Below are positions 48,135 to 57,714 of a DNA stretch of 57,714 bases, in pieces. A program made the position numbers and the translations under genes. The number at the start of each line of letters is the position of its first letter. Positions within the stretch are counted from its first letter, which is position 1. Below the pieces are notes generated by a model. That model was not told the origin of the DNA and made no database searches. It was given only the letters and a program-made list of their open reading frames with translations. Where the stretch lies: contig CAMDML010000009.1 of assembly GCA_945902215.1 (NCBI GenBank), positions 1 through 57,714 on the forward strand. The letters are read 5' to 3'. This stretch comes from Klebsiella pneumoniae (GTDB lineage Bacteria; Pseudomonadota; Gammaproteobacteria; Pseudomonadales; Pseudohongiellaceae).

Positions 48135-48829
48135 AGGTTTTGGCTACTTACGGCAGTGATGAAGAACAAGTAGAGGCGCTCAAGCGCTGGTGGGACGACA
48201 ATGGCACCTCGTTACTCGTTGGGGTTGGCCTCGTCTTGGCGGTGTTTTTCGGGGTGCGGCAGTGGCAGTCTTCGCAGGCCGCTACCAACGGTACAGCTTC
48301 CGATCTCTACCAGCAGATATCCGAGCTGGCATTGGCCAATGTGACCCAGACCATACCCGAAGATGATTTGCTCGCGGTGCAACCAGCGTTCAGCACGCTC
48401 AAGACAGAGCACCCTGACAGTATCTATACCCGCTACGCAGCCCTGGCAATGGCCCGGTTTCAGGTTGAGCATGACCAACTGGATCTTGCTGCCGCTGATC
48501 TGCAATGGATTCTCGACAATCCGAAATTGGGTGTGATGACAGAAGCAGACGAGGAATTGTTCCTCACCGCCAAGCTGCGCCTTGCGCGGGTCAAGCTGGC
48601 GCAGGGCATGGCCCAGGAAGCGCTTGACATGATCAAGGCGACTGAACCCGGCGCTTTCGCCGGTAACTATGCTGAAGTGGAAGGCGATGCGCTGGTGATC
48701 CTTGGCCAGCCGGAAGCCGCGCGCACGGCTTATCAACGTGCGCTTGAAGAGAATCTCACCGGCAATCCGGTACTGCTGCAGCTCAAATTGCAGGATCTTG
48801 GTGTTAGTTCCGTCGTGGAAGCCCTGTAA
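48131..48829 (+). CDS. yfgM: Ancillary SecYEG translocon subunit YfgM
   Basis: A 232-residue inner membrane protein with a short cytoplasmic N-terminus (SDEEQVEALKRWWDDNG), one membrane helix (about residues 26-43) and a periplasmic TPR domain. It links the Sec channel to periplasmic chaperones. The GTG at 48131 overlaps the hisS stop; TTG at 48140 is an alternative start. bamB begins at its last base. Confidence 0.92.
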   Translation: MKVLATYGSDEEQVEALKRWWDDNGTSLLVGVGLVLAVFFGVRQWQSSQAATNGTASDLYQQISELALANVTQTIPEDDLLAVQPAFSTLKTEHPDSIYTRYAALAMARFQVEHDQLDLAAADLQWILDNPKLGVMTEADEELFLTAKLRLARVKLAQGMAQEALDMIKATEPGAFAGNYAEVEGDALVILGQPEAARTAYQRALEENLTGNPVLLQLKLQDLGVSSVVEAL

Positions 48830-50001
48830 TGTCCTTGCGATCTGTGTTGCGATGCATATTTATTCTGGGCACATTGCTGCTTGGTTCCTGCAGTGTGCTC
48901 GATTATTTCAAGTTCAATAAGGACGATGAGGATCTCAAACCGAAGGAGCTGTCCGAGATAAGTGAAGAAGTGTCGTTGCGCAGTATCTGGAGCGTCAATG
49001 TCGGCTCGGGGCAGGGCACCAAGTTCAACCGGCTCAAACCGGCGCTGACCCGGGACCGTATCTTCGCTGCTTCCAACGATGGCCTCGTGCTTGCTGTTGA
49101 TCTTGAAAGCGGGCGCACTCTCTGGCGCCAAGAGCTGGACGACGTGATCACCGGTGGCGTAGGTCAAGGTAATGATCTCGTGCTGGTCGGCACCGAAAAT
49201 TCCAGAGTCATCGCCCTCGCGGCGGATACTGGCGAAATTCTGTGGGACACCACGGTGACCAGCGAGGTGCTGTCTGCGCCTGCTACCGATGGCCGCGTGG
49301 TTGTAGTGCAGTCGGTTGATGGCACTCTCACTGGCTTGAATGCACAGACCGGTGCTCAGCTCTGGTTGTATGAAAGTACTGTGCCTGATCTCAGCCTGCG
49401 TGGCACCAGCTCACCACTGATTGTCGATAACTTTGTCGTTGCAGCTTTTGCCAATGGTTCAGTGGCTTCGTTGGCTCTCGACAACGGCACCCTGCGTTGG
49501 GATCAACGCGTTGCCATTCCCACAGGTCGTTCCGAAATCGACCGTCTGGTCGATATCGACGGTGATATTGTGTTGAATGACGACAACGTATTGCTGGTGC
49601 CTGCCTATCAGGGCTATCTCGCGGCCATTGACGCCGCGACCGGGCAAACCCGCTGGCGCGTGGAAGAATCGAGTTCGGTCGGTGCCGGGTTCGGTTTCGG
49701 CAATATTTATGCGGTGACAGACGAAGATACCGTGCGCGCCTATCGGACGACCCAGGAAACCCCGATGTGGGAAAACCCAGATCTCTTCCTGCGCCGCTTG
49801 AGTCCGCCACTGGGTTTCAGCAACTATGTAGCGGTGGGCGACTTCGAAGGTTACGTGCACCTGTTGTCCCAGGTTGATGGCCGCTTCGTGGGTCGCACCA
49901 AGGTTGATGGTGACGGTATTCGTGCCCGCATGCTGAGTCAGGGCGGCATCCTGTATGTGTTCGGCAACAGTGGCAAGCTGGTCGCGTTGCGCGTTCAATA
50001 A
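48829..50001 (+). CDS. bamB: Outer membrane protein assembly factor BamB
   Basis: The 390-residue lipoprotein has a lipobox LLGSC (Cys21) and an eight-bladed PQQ-type beta-propeller; repeated WRQEL, LWDTTV, LWLYEST and LRWDQRV elements mark the blades. It is part of the BAM complex, which inserts beta-barrel proteins into the outer membrane. It is followed by a small hairpin and then der. Confidence 0.95.
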   Translation: MSLRSVLRCIFILGTLLLGSCSVLDYFKFNKDDEDLKPKELSEISEEVSLRSIWSVNVGSGQGTKFNRLKPALTRDRIFAASNDGLVLAVDLESGRTLWRQELDDVITGGVGQGNDLVLVGTENSRVIALAADTGEILWDTTVTSEVLSAPATDGRVVVVQSVDGTLTGLNAQTGAQLWLYESTVPDLSLRGTSSPLIVDNFVVAAFANGSVASLALDNGTLRWDQRVAIPTGRSEIDRLVDIDGDIVLNDDNVLLVPAYQGYLAAIDAATGQTRWRVEESSSVGAGFGFGNIYAVTDEDTVRAYRTTQETPMWENPDLFLRRLSPPLGFSNYVAVGDFEGYVHLLSQVDGRFVGRTKVDGDGIRARMLSQGGILYVFGNSGKLVALRVQ

Positions 50002-50014
50002 ACACGTTTCATAT

Positions 50015-50031
50015 GCCGCCGTATTGGCGGC
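50015..50031 (+). other. Small hairpin between bamB and der
   Basis: GCCGCC-GTATT-GGCGGC forms a 6-bp stem with a 5-base loop. It starts 14 bases after bamB ends. There is no T-run, so it is not a clear terminator. Confidence 0.45.
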
Positions 50032-50045
50032 TCCCAAGGCAATCC

Positions 50046-51467
50046 ATGATCCCCGTTGTAGCACTTGTCGGACGTCCCAATGTCGGCAAATCAACCCTGT
50101 TCAACCGGCTGACCAATAGCCGGGATGCGCTCGTGGCCGATTTTGCCGGCCTCACGCGCGACCGTCTGTACGGCGAAGGTCGCTATGAAGAGCGCCGCTT
50201 CATCGTTATCGATACCGGTGGTATCAATGGCGGTGAAGAAGGGCTGGACTCGGTGATGGTCGGGCAGTCGCTGCAGGCCATCGAAGAAGCCGATCTTGTC
50301 ATGCTGCTGGTGGATGCGCGGCAAGGGCTGACGTCCGGCGACGATTTCATCATCGAACACCTGCGCAAAACGCAGAAGCCGGTCTCCTTGGTCGTCAACA
50401 AAGTAGACGGCCTCGATCAGGATCAGGTGTTGGGCGATTTCTACGGCCTTGGCATCCCTGATATGCATGCGGTTGCTGCAACCCAGGGGCGCGGCGTCCA
50501 GAAGTTGCTCGAGAGCATGTTTGCCAGATTTCCTGTCAGTGAAGAACTGCAGGTCGTGGATGAAAAGCCCGGTAGCATTCGCATCGCAGTGGCTGGCAGG
50601 CCCAATGTTGGCAAGTCCACGCTGGTCAACCGCATGCTTGGCGAAGATCGGGTCGTGGTTTACGACCAGCCCGGCACCACGCGCGACAGCATTTACGTGC
50701 CTTTTGAGCGTCACGGCAAGCATTACACGTTGATCGACACGGCCGGTATCCGCAAGCGCGGCAAGACCACGGAACTTGTCGAGAAGTTCTCGGTTGTCAA
50801 ATCGTTGCAGGCGATTCAGGACGCGCATGTTGTCATCCTGTTGCTGGATGCGCGCGAAGGCATCGTCGAGCAGGATTTGCATTTACTTGGCTACGTACTC
50901 GAAACCGGACGTTCGCTCGTCATCGCCCTGAACAAATGGGACGGTATGGATGAGTACGCAAAGGATTTGATCAAGGAGGCGATCCGCCGCCGTTTCGTAT
51001 TCGTCGATTTTGCCCGGATCCATTTTATTTCTGCGCTGCATGGCACGGGCGTGGGCAACCTGTTTGAATCTGTTGGCAAGGCTTATGAATCTGCGTTCAG
51101 GGTCATTACCACCTCGAAACTGAACCAGACTCTGGAACGCATCATCTCAGGGCATCAGCCGCCGCTAATCAACGGCCGCCGCATCAAGCTGCGCTATGCC
51201 CATGTGGGTGGCCATAACCCGCCACGCTTCATCATTCACGGCAAACAGACTGACGAACTGCCGGACAGTTACGTGCGTTACCTGGAAAAGAATTTCCGCA
51301 AGTTGCTCAAGATGGAAGGCACGCCGATCCGTATTGAACTACGCCAAGACGAGAATCCATTCACGAAGGGCGAGGAGGATTTGAATTATCAGCAGGTAGC
51401 ACGCAAACGTCGCATTCTGAAGAACCGCGAATATTTGCGTGGGCGTAGGGCTGACAAAGGGAAGTAG
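50046..51467 (+). CDS. der: Ribosome biogenesis GTPase Der (EngA)
   Basis: A 473-residue protein with two tandem GTPase domains, each with GRPNVGKST (the first at residues 9-17, the second at about 184-192), and a C-terminal KH-like domain. It is needed for 50S subunit assembly. The ATG at 50046 gives the standard [10 protein letters not shown] start; an in-frame ATG at 50013 lies in the hairpin. bamB-der is the usual order. Confidence 0.96.
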   Translation: MIPVVALVGRPNVGKSTLFNRLTNSRDALVADFAGLTRDRLYGEGRYEERRFIVIDTGGINGGEEGLDSVMVGQSLQAIEEADLVMLLVDARQGLTSGDDFIIEHLRKTQKPVSLVVNKVDGLDQDQVLGDFYGLGIPDMHAVAATQGRGVQKLLESMFARFPVSEELQVVDEKPGSIRIAVAGRPNVGKSTLVNRMLGEDRVVVYDQPGTTRDSIYVPFERHGKHYTLIDTAGIRKRGKTTELVEKFSVVKSLQAIQDAHVVILLLDAREGIVEQDLHLLGYVLETGRSLVIALNKWDGMDEYAKDLIKEAIRRRFVFVDFARIHFISALHGTGVGNLFESVGKAYESAFRVITTSKLNQTLERIISGHQPPLINGRRIKLRYAHVGGHNPPRFIIHGKQTDELPDSYVRYLEKNFRKLLKMEGTPIRIELRQDENPFTKGEEDLNYQQVARKRRILKNREYLRGRRADKGK

Positions 51468-51615
51468 TTCTGGACGCCCACTCGTGCGTTTCTGTATGCT
51501 TTAGTACAGCGAAAAGGCCGCCTTGGGGTGTCGTTTTGCACCTCAGGCCAGGCCCTCCAACTGAAGCAACCTGACCCGTTCAACCCAAGTGGGTGTCCTG
51601 CACAGAACAGCGAAA

Positions 51616-53694
51616 TCAGCCCGTGTACTGTTCAAGCAGCAGAGCCTGCGCACAGCGGGCTTTGCTGCTGCCCGGGACTTGCTGTTTGTAGAAACCGTCG
51701 CTCTGCAGCAGCCAGCTTTGGGTGTTGTCCCACAGGTAGTTCATCAAGCCATCCTTCAGCAGTTTCTCCTTCATGCGCTTTTCTTCAATTGGAAAGCAGG
51801 TTTCCACGCGTCGGAAGAAATTGCGATCCATCCAGTCGGCACTGGAGCAGTACAACTGGTAGTCGCCGTTGTTGTGGAAATAACAGACGCGTGAATGCTC
51901 CAGAAAGCGGCCGATGATTGAGCGCACATGAATGTTTTCGGACACACCCTTGATGCCGGGGCGCAGGCAACAGATGCCGCGTACGATCAGATCCACACGT
52001 ACACCGGCCTGGGATGCGCGATACAGAGCCTCGATGATAGTGGGTTCGACCAAGGCATTCATCTTGGCGATGATGCGGGCCGGCTTGCCTTTGCGCGCGT
52101 TGTCGGTTTCGCGGCCGATCATGTCGATCATGGCCTTGTGCAGTGTGAATGGTGCTTGCAGCATCTTCTTCAGCTTGCCCGGTTTGCCCATCGCGGTTAG
52201 CTGCTGAAATACTTTCTGCACATCGTCGGTGAGCGCCGTATCGCTGGTCAGCAAACCACAGTCGGTGTATTGGCGCGCGGTGCCGGCGTGATAGTTGCCG
52301 GTTCCCAGATGAACGTAGCGCTTCAACTGCCGACCTTCGCGGCGTACGACCAGCACCATTTTGGCATGCGTCTTGTGACCAACCACGCCATAGGACACAT
52401 GCGCGCCGGCCTCCTGTAACACGTTGGCGAGTTCGATGTTTTCCTCTTCATCGAAACGCGCCCGCAGTTCGATGACCACGGTAACTTCCTTGCCTGCGTG
52501 GGCTGCGGCCACGAGAGCATCAACGACACTGGAATCATCGCCCGTTCTGTAGAGGGTTTGTTTTATGACCAGCACGTCCGGGTCTGCTGCCGACTGACGC
52601 AGAAAGTCCACCACCGTATCGAACGACTGGAAAGGGTGATAGAGCAGGATATCGCCTTTCCGGATGGCTTCGAAAATATCCTGTGTCCGGTCGATGCGCT
52701 TGGGCAGGGCAGGCGTCAAAGGCGGATAGTGCAAGTCGGGGCGCCTGATCATGGACAGGATGGTGCTCATCCGATTCAGGTTCACCGGGCCTTTAACCTG
52801 ATACACGTCACTGGTTTGCAGGGCGAACTTCTGCAACAGGAATTCAATCATCTCTTGCGGACATTCCTCCTGTACCTCCAACCTTACCGCTTGGGCAAAA
52901 CGGCGTGTGGTCAGTTTGCCTTCAATGGCGAGCAGCAGGTCACCTGCTTCTTCCTCCTGCACCATCAGGTCGGCGTTGCGGGTGACCCGAAACTGGTGGC
53001 AGCCGGTGACTTTCATGCCAGGAAACAGGTCGCCAGCATGTTTGTAGATGATGGAGGACAGGTAGACGAAATCGTGATCGTGGGTTGCGACGGACTGTGG
53101 CAACTGGATCAGGCGCGGTAGCGCTCTTGGCGCCTGTACGATCGCGATACCGGAATTGCGGCCAAAAGCATCCTTACCTTCCAGCGAGATGATGAAATTC
53201 AGACTCTTGTTCAGTACCTGCGGAAACGGATGCGCGGGGTCGAGTCCCACCGGGCTGAGCACGGGCAGCAGTTCCCTGTTGAAATACCCCTTGATCCAGT
53301 CGTTCTGCTTGCTGGTCCATTGATCGTGCTTCAGGAAATGGATGCCTTCGCGCGCGAGGTCCGGCAGCATGAGGTCGTTCAGCACGCGGTATTGATCTTT
53401 TACCAGCTTGTGCGCAACCTCGCTGATCCGTTTCAGCTGTTGGGATGGCGACAGGTTGTCAGGGCCGCGCAAGTTGGAACCATAGGCTACTTGCTGCTTA
53501 AGGCCGGACACGCGGATCTCAAAAAATTCGTCGAGATTGGAGTTGGCAATGCAGAGAAAATTCAGCCGCTCCAGTAACGGCGTCTTTACATCTCGCGCCT
53601 GTGCAAGCACGCGCCGGTTGAATTCCAGCAGACTCAGTTCCCGGTTTAGGTAGTAATCGGGATTCTTGAGATTGAAAGTTTGCTCGTCGGCCAT
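51616..53694 (-). CDS. ppk1: Polyphosphate kinase 1
   Basis: The 692-residue enzyme starts near YYLNRELSLLEFNRRVLAQA, and has the LDEFFEIRVSG segment and the active-site histidine region VGHKTHAKMVLVVRR. It makes inorganic polyphosphate from ATP. I chose ATG at 53694 (MADEQ); a TTG at 53718 would add eight residues and overlap the stop of the upstream methyltransferase. Neither has a strong ribosome site. The two minus-strand genes form a likely operon. Confidence 0.95.
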   Translation of the reverse strand: MADEQTFNLKNPDYYLNRELSLLEFNRRVLAQARDVKTPLLERLNFLCIANSNLDEFFEIRVSGLKQQVAYGSNLRGPDNLSPSQQLKRISEVAHKLVKDQYRVLNDLMLPDLAREGIHFLKHDQWTSKQNDWIKGYFNRELLPVLSPVGLDPAHPFPQVLNKSLNFIISLEGKDAFGRNSGIAIVQAPRALPRLIQLPQSVATHDHDFVYLSSIIYKHAGDLFPGMKVTGCHQFRVTRNADLMVQEEEAGDLLLAIEGKLTTRRFAQAVRLEVQEECPQEMIEFLLQKFALQTSDVYQVKGPVNLNRMSTILSMIRRPDLHYPPLTPALPKRIDRTQDIFEAIRKGDILLYHPFQSFDTVVDFLRQSAADPDVLVIKQTLYRTGDDSSVVDALVAAAHAGKEVTVVIELRARFDEEENIELANVLQEAGAHVSYGVVGHKTHAKMVLVVRREGRQLKRYVHLGTGNYHAGTARQYTDCGLLTSDTALTDDVQKVFQQLTAMGKPGKLKKMLQAPFTLHKAMIDMIGRETDNARKGKPARIIAKMNALVEPTIIEALYRASQAGVRVDLIVRGICCLRPGIKGVSENIHVRSIIGRFLEHSRVCYFHNNGDYQLYCSSADWMDRNFFRRVETCFPIEEKRMKEKLLKDGLMNYLWDNTQSWLLQSDGFYKQQVPGSSKARCAQALLLEQYTG

Positions 53695-53701
53695 GGTGGT
53701 T

Positions 53702-54322
53702 TTATTTGCGGGCTTCAATGATCAGCAAGTAACCATCATTCTTGCGTGGTGTGGTAATGGCAACCGCCTTCAGTTTTGCACCGTGTAATTTGCGGCAGCG
53801 GCGCGCCAGTTTCATGAAAGGTGGTCTGCCGGGATCGCCGATGATGATGCGTTGCACACCGGCATCCAATGCATTCTTGATGAGCTGATGCAAAGGTTCC
53901 ACCAGTTCGTCCCAAAAGCAGATGTCACCACCGGCTATCACTTCCTGTTTGGCGAGCAGTGCCGGTTTGAGATCTTCATACCGGCATACTTTTGCTTTGA
54001 TCTTGACGCCGTTTTTGTCCGCATGCAGATCCAGGAAAGGAAACACGTGTGGGTCTGCGTCGACCGCAATCACCTTGCTGTGGAATGTTTTGGCACAGTA
54101 GATACCGAGCGGACCCCAGCCGCAGCCAATCTCCATCACATTGGCCTTGTCAGTGGGCGGATGCTTGTCCAGATAGTCCATGATGAAATAACTGGAGAAC
54201 CAGACCTTGTCGCCGTGAATTTCCGGCTGGTCGGATTTCGCCAGAAGCTTCTGCAGTTTGGGGTGGTTTTTGGAAAAGAGCTGAAGGCCGCGAACGATAT
54301 GGATGTTGGTTTGTTTGGTCAC
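53702..54322 (-). CDS. SAM-dependent class I methyltransferase
   Basis: A 206-residue protein with motif I VMEIGCGWGPLGIYCA (about residues 62-77), an acidic residue pair in VDADPHVF and a GGDICFWDE motif, which resembles small methyltransferases of the METTL type that act on proteins or small molecules. Substrate is unknown. It ends within 8 bases of the ppk1 start, so translation is probably coupled. The start is GTG at 54322. Confidence 0.82.
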   Translation of the reverse strand: MTKQTNIHIVRGLQLFSKNHPKLQKLLAKSDQPEIHGDKVWFSSYFIMDYLDKHPPTDKANVMEIGCGWGPLGIYCAKTFHSKVIAVDADPHVFPFLDLHADKNGVKIKAKVCRYEDLKPALLAKQEVIAGGDICFWDELVEPLHQLIKNALDAGVQRIIIGDPGRPPFMKLARRCRKLHGAKLKAVAITTPRKNDGYLLIIEARK

Positions 54323-54399
54323 AATGCCTACTACTTGGATGATTGGGATATTAGGTAGTTACTGTCTGGAAAGTGTTAAGGGAAGATCAAGAGCCCGGA

Positions 54400-55632
54400 T
54401 TATTCAGGGGATGATGCTTCCACCTTGCTGCGGATAACACCCTTGGCAAGGCGCGTGGTAATTGTAGCACCGGGTTTGGTTTGCTCATAACTGGTCAGCA
54501 CCTGTTCGCCTTCGGTCACAATGGCATAACCACGTGCCAGTGTGGCCAGCGGACTGACCGTATGCAGGGCATGGCCTTGTTCCCGCAATTCCAGGGTTTT
54601 GCGTTGCAGAACAGTGCGCATGGCGCGTCTGGCGCGCAGTTCGAGCCCATCCAGTCGCTGCGACTGTTCCTGCAGACGCCGGCCGGGATGGCGCAGTTGC
54701 CGCCCCAGCCGCCCCAGAAGTAATTGAAGCTGTTTCAGACGCAATGACATGTTGCCTTGCAGTTTGCGGGCAAGGCTTTGCAGCACGAGCTGGTAATCAT
54801 CCTGATGCGGGCATAGCAACTCGGCGGCAGCTGAGGGGGTAGCGGCACGCACATCGGCTACAAAGTCGGCAATCGTGAAATCTGTTTCATGGCCGACTGC
54901 CGATACAACGGGAAGAGTCGAGGCATGGATTGCCCGGGCCAGGCCTTCGTCATTGAAACTCCACAAATCTTCAAGCGAACCGCCGCCACGCGCAAGCAGG
55001 ATTACGTCCACATCTTCCAGGCAGCCCAGGCGGGCATTGATCGTGTGCAGCGCCCTGACCATATCGGCGGCAGACTGCTCGCCCTGCACCATAACGGGAA
55101 TAATGGTTAGCTGTGTGGCCGGAAAGCGCCTGCGAAATACACTGATAATGTCGCGTACGGCGGCACCGGTGGGCGAGGTGATCACGGCAACATGGCGGGG
55201 CAGGGTCGGCAGTGGCTGTTTATGTGCCACGTCAAACAAACCTTCCTGCAGCAGCCGCGCTTTCAACAGTTCAAAGGCGCGCTGCAGGGCGCCGGCGCCG
55301 GCCTGTTCCATGTGTTCAACGATCAACTGGTAGTCACCACGGCCCTCATAAATGCTCAACCGCGCCTTGACGATGACCTGCATGCCGTCTTTGGGTTTGA
55401 AACGCAGCAGCATGTTGCGGTTGCGGAACATCGCGCAGCGGATTTGGGCTTGTTCATCCTTGAGGGTCAGGTACCAGTGGCCGGAGGAGGGTATTGAGAG
55501 ATTGGAGATTTCACCTTCCACCAGCACGGCCGGGAAGGAGTCTTCGAGCAGCATGCGCGCCAGCCGGTTCAACTGGCTGACGGTCAGGATGTTCCGGTTA
55601 TCTCGACTGGTAGACGGGGGAGAGGGAGACAT
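54400..55632 (-). CDS. xseA: Exodeoxyribonuclease VII large subunit
   Basis: A 410-residue protein with the N-terminal OB domain (LTVSQLNRLARMLLEDSFPAVLVEGEISNL region) and the catalytic part VAVITSPTGAAVRDI and ARGGGSLEDLWSFNDE. With XseB it degrades single-stranded DNA. ATGs at 55632 and 55641 are both possible; I chose 55632. It is divergent from guaB, and a REP-like repeat lies between them. Confidence 0.93.
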   Translation of the reverse strand: MSPSPPSTSRDNRNILTVSQLNRLARMLLEDSFPAVLVEGEISNLSIPSSGHWYLTLKDEQAQIRCAMFRNRNMLLRFKPKDGMQVIVKARLSIYEGRGDYQLIVEHMEQAGAGALQRAFELLKARLLQEGLFDVAHKQPLPTLPRHVAVITSPTGAAVRDIISVFRRRFPATQLTIIPVMVQGEQSAADMVRALHTINARLGCLEDVDVILLARGGGSLEDLWSFNDEGLARAIHASTLPVVSAVGHETDFTIADFVADVRAATPSAAAELLCPHQDDYQLVLQSLARKLQGNMSLRLKQLQLLLGRLGRQLRHPGRRLQEQSQRLDGLELRARRAMRTVLQRKTLELREQGHALHTVSPLATLARGYAIVTEGEQVLTSYEQTKPGATITTRLAKGVIRSKVEASSPE

Positions 55633-55668
55633 GGGCCCCATGATAGGGGGGGCAATTCTGGCAGGCAA

Positions 55669-55713
55669 GGAAACAGGTGTCAGTCTTACACCTATTTCCC
55701 GACACCTATTTCC
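55669..55713. repeat. REP-like repeat between xseA and guaB
   Basis: GGAAACAGGTGT (55669-55680) pairs with ACACCTATTTCC (55688-55699) with one mismatch, and ACACCTATTTCC is repeated directly at 55702-55713. The GGTGTC core is similar to REP-type repeats of this window and other proteobacteria. It ends 20 bases upstream of the guaB -10 box. Confidence 0.6.
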
Positions 55714-55732
55714 CCGGCTTGAAGCGGTGGGC

Positions 55733-55738
55733 TATAAT
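55733..55738 (+). promoter_or_regulatory. -10 box of the guaBA promoter
   Basis: A perfect TATAAT lies 47 bases before the guaB ATG. No strong -35 box is seen; the region at about 55710 (TTTCCC) belongs to the REP-like repeat. Confidence 0.5.
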
Positions 55739-55742
55739 GTAG

Positions 55743-57266
<1,524 letters not shown>

Positions 57267-57285
57267 CATAGGAGCTGGATTACGC

Positions 57286-57714
57286 ATGGCAGTAAACATT
57301 CACGAGCAGAAGATCCTCATTCTGGATTTCGGCTCCCAGTACACCCAGTTGATCGCCCGGCGCGTACGCGAAGCGGGGGTCTACTGCGAGATTCACCATT
57401 ACTCACTGCCCGCAGCCGAGTTCAAGGCCTTCGCCCCGCGTGGCGTGATTCTGGGCGGCAGTCCGGAATCGGCCAACCTCGACAATTCTCCGCGGGTTCC
57501 CGACTACATTCTGAATAGTGGTTTACCAATTCTCGGCATTTGCTACGGCATGCAGACCATGGCCGAGCAGCTCGGCGGCAAGGTCGAAGGTTCCTCGCAT
57601 TCGGAGTTCGGCCACGCTCGCATTGTAATCACCAGCAACGATGCGCTGTTGTACGATCTCGACAGTGGCACTGTGGAAGACGGTAAAGTCAGCCATAACG
57701 TCTGGATGAGTCAC
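57286..57714 (+). CDS. guaA: GMP synthase (glutamine-hydrolysing), N-terminal part, cut by window end
   Basis: The frame is open from ATG at 57286 to the end (143 codons). It shows the glutamine amidotransferase domain: ILILDFGSQYTQLIARRVRE, GVILGGSPESANL and the catalytic Cys in ILGICYGMQTMAEQLGG (about residue 87). GuaA converts XMP to GMP. It is preceded by an AGGAG ribosome site and forms an operon with guaB. Confidence 0.95.
   Translation, partial: MAVNIHEQKILILDFGSQYTQLIARRVREAGVYCEIHHYSLPAAEFKAFAPRGVILGGSPESANLDNSPRVPDYILNSGLPILGICYGMQTMAEQLGGKVEGSSHSEFGHARIVITSNDALLYDLDSGTVEDGKVSHNVWMSH

Overview
The window is a 57.7 kb stretch of a gammaproteobacterial chromosome. The evidence is gene content and order: pheT-ihfA-merR, nadB/rpoE-rseA-degQ-lepA-lepB-rnc-era-recO, cysM-rlmD-mazG, tgt-yajC-secD-secF, suhB/trmJ-iscRSUA-hscBA-fdx-ndk-rlmN-pilF-rodZ-ispG-hisS-yfgM-bamB-der, and guaB-guaA. 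These blocks resemble Pseudomonas and related marine Gammaproteobacteria, but the order or genus cannot be fixed from sequence reading alone. Almost everything is housekeeping, densely packed and often with overlapping start and stop codons.

Layout. 1-1.3 kb: the end of pheT, then ihfA, a MerR-type regulator and tRNA-Pro(GGG). 1.4-2.6 kb: an OmpA-family porin gene on the minus strand, with an in-frame amber codon exactly at its predicted signal-peptide cleavage site. 2.8-5.7 kb: ygfZ, sdhE and nadB. 5.8-14.5 kb: the envelope-stress sigma factor, its anti-sigma factor and a DegQ/MucD protease, running into the lepA-lepB-rnc-era-recO block. 14.5-18.4 kb: cysM, rlmD, mazG, adk. 18.4-19.8 kb: a 900-base stretch without a confident gene, then a small Lys/Ala-rich histone-H1-like gene. 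19.8-21.3 kb: tsaB and uppP. 21.3-26.4 kb: the only accessory-looking region, with an epoxide hydrolase, a SnoaL-like protein, a VOC protein, a decayed caspase-like gene without its catalytic Cys, an aminotransferase C-terminal scrap and an exported oligoendopeptidase F. 26.5-35.5 kb: pyruvate kinase, queA, tRNA-Leu(CAA), mdh, tgt-yajC-secDF, suhB. 35.7-42 kb: trmJ and a full isc operon with an upstream IscR-type site. 42-51.5 kb: ndk to der. 51.6-57.7 kb: ppk1, a methyltransferase, xseA, guaB and the start of guaA.

How the genes work together. The window covers several processes: iron-sulfur cluster assembly (isc operon) together with several likely cluster users (IspG, RlmN, RlmD, ferredoxin); envelope quality control (RpoE/RseA/DegQ, LepB, YajC-SecDF, YfgM, BamB, PilF, RodZ); tRNA and rRNA modification (Tgt, QueA, TrmJ, RlmN, RlmD, TsaB); ribosome GTPases (LepA, Era, Der); and nucleotide metabolism (Adk, Ndk, MazG, GuaB, GuaA).

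Most interesting signals. No complete new defence or mobile system is visible. The points that stand out are: (1) two intergenic stem-loops (after iscS and after ndk) with different but fully paired stems and the same 16-base loop core, which looks like a small repeated RNA or DNA element; (2) REP/RAYT-like inverted repeats, one of which abuts tgt and seems to have replaced its start region; (3) the amber codon in the OmpA-family gene; (4) the decayed caspase; (5) absence of relA and rseB from the places they often occupy.
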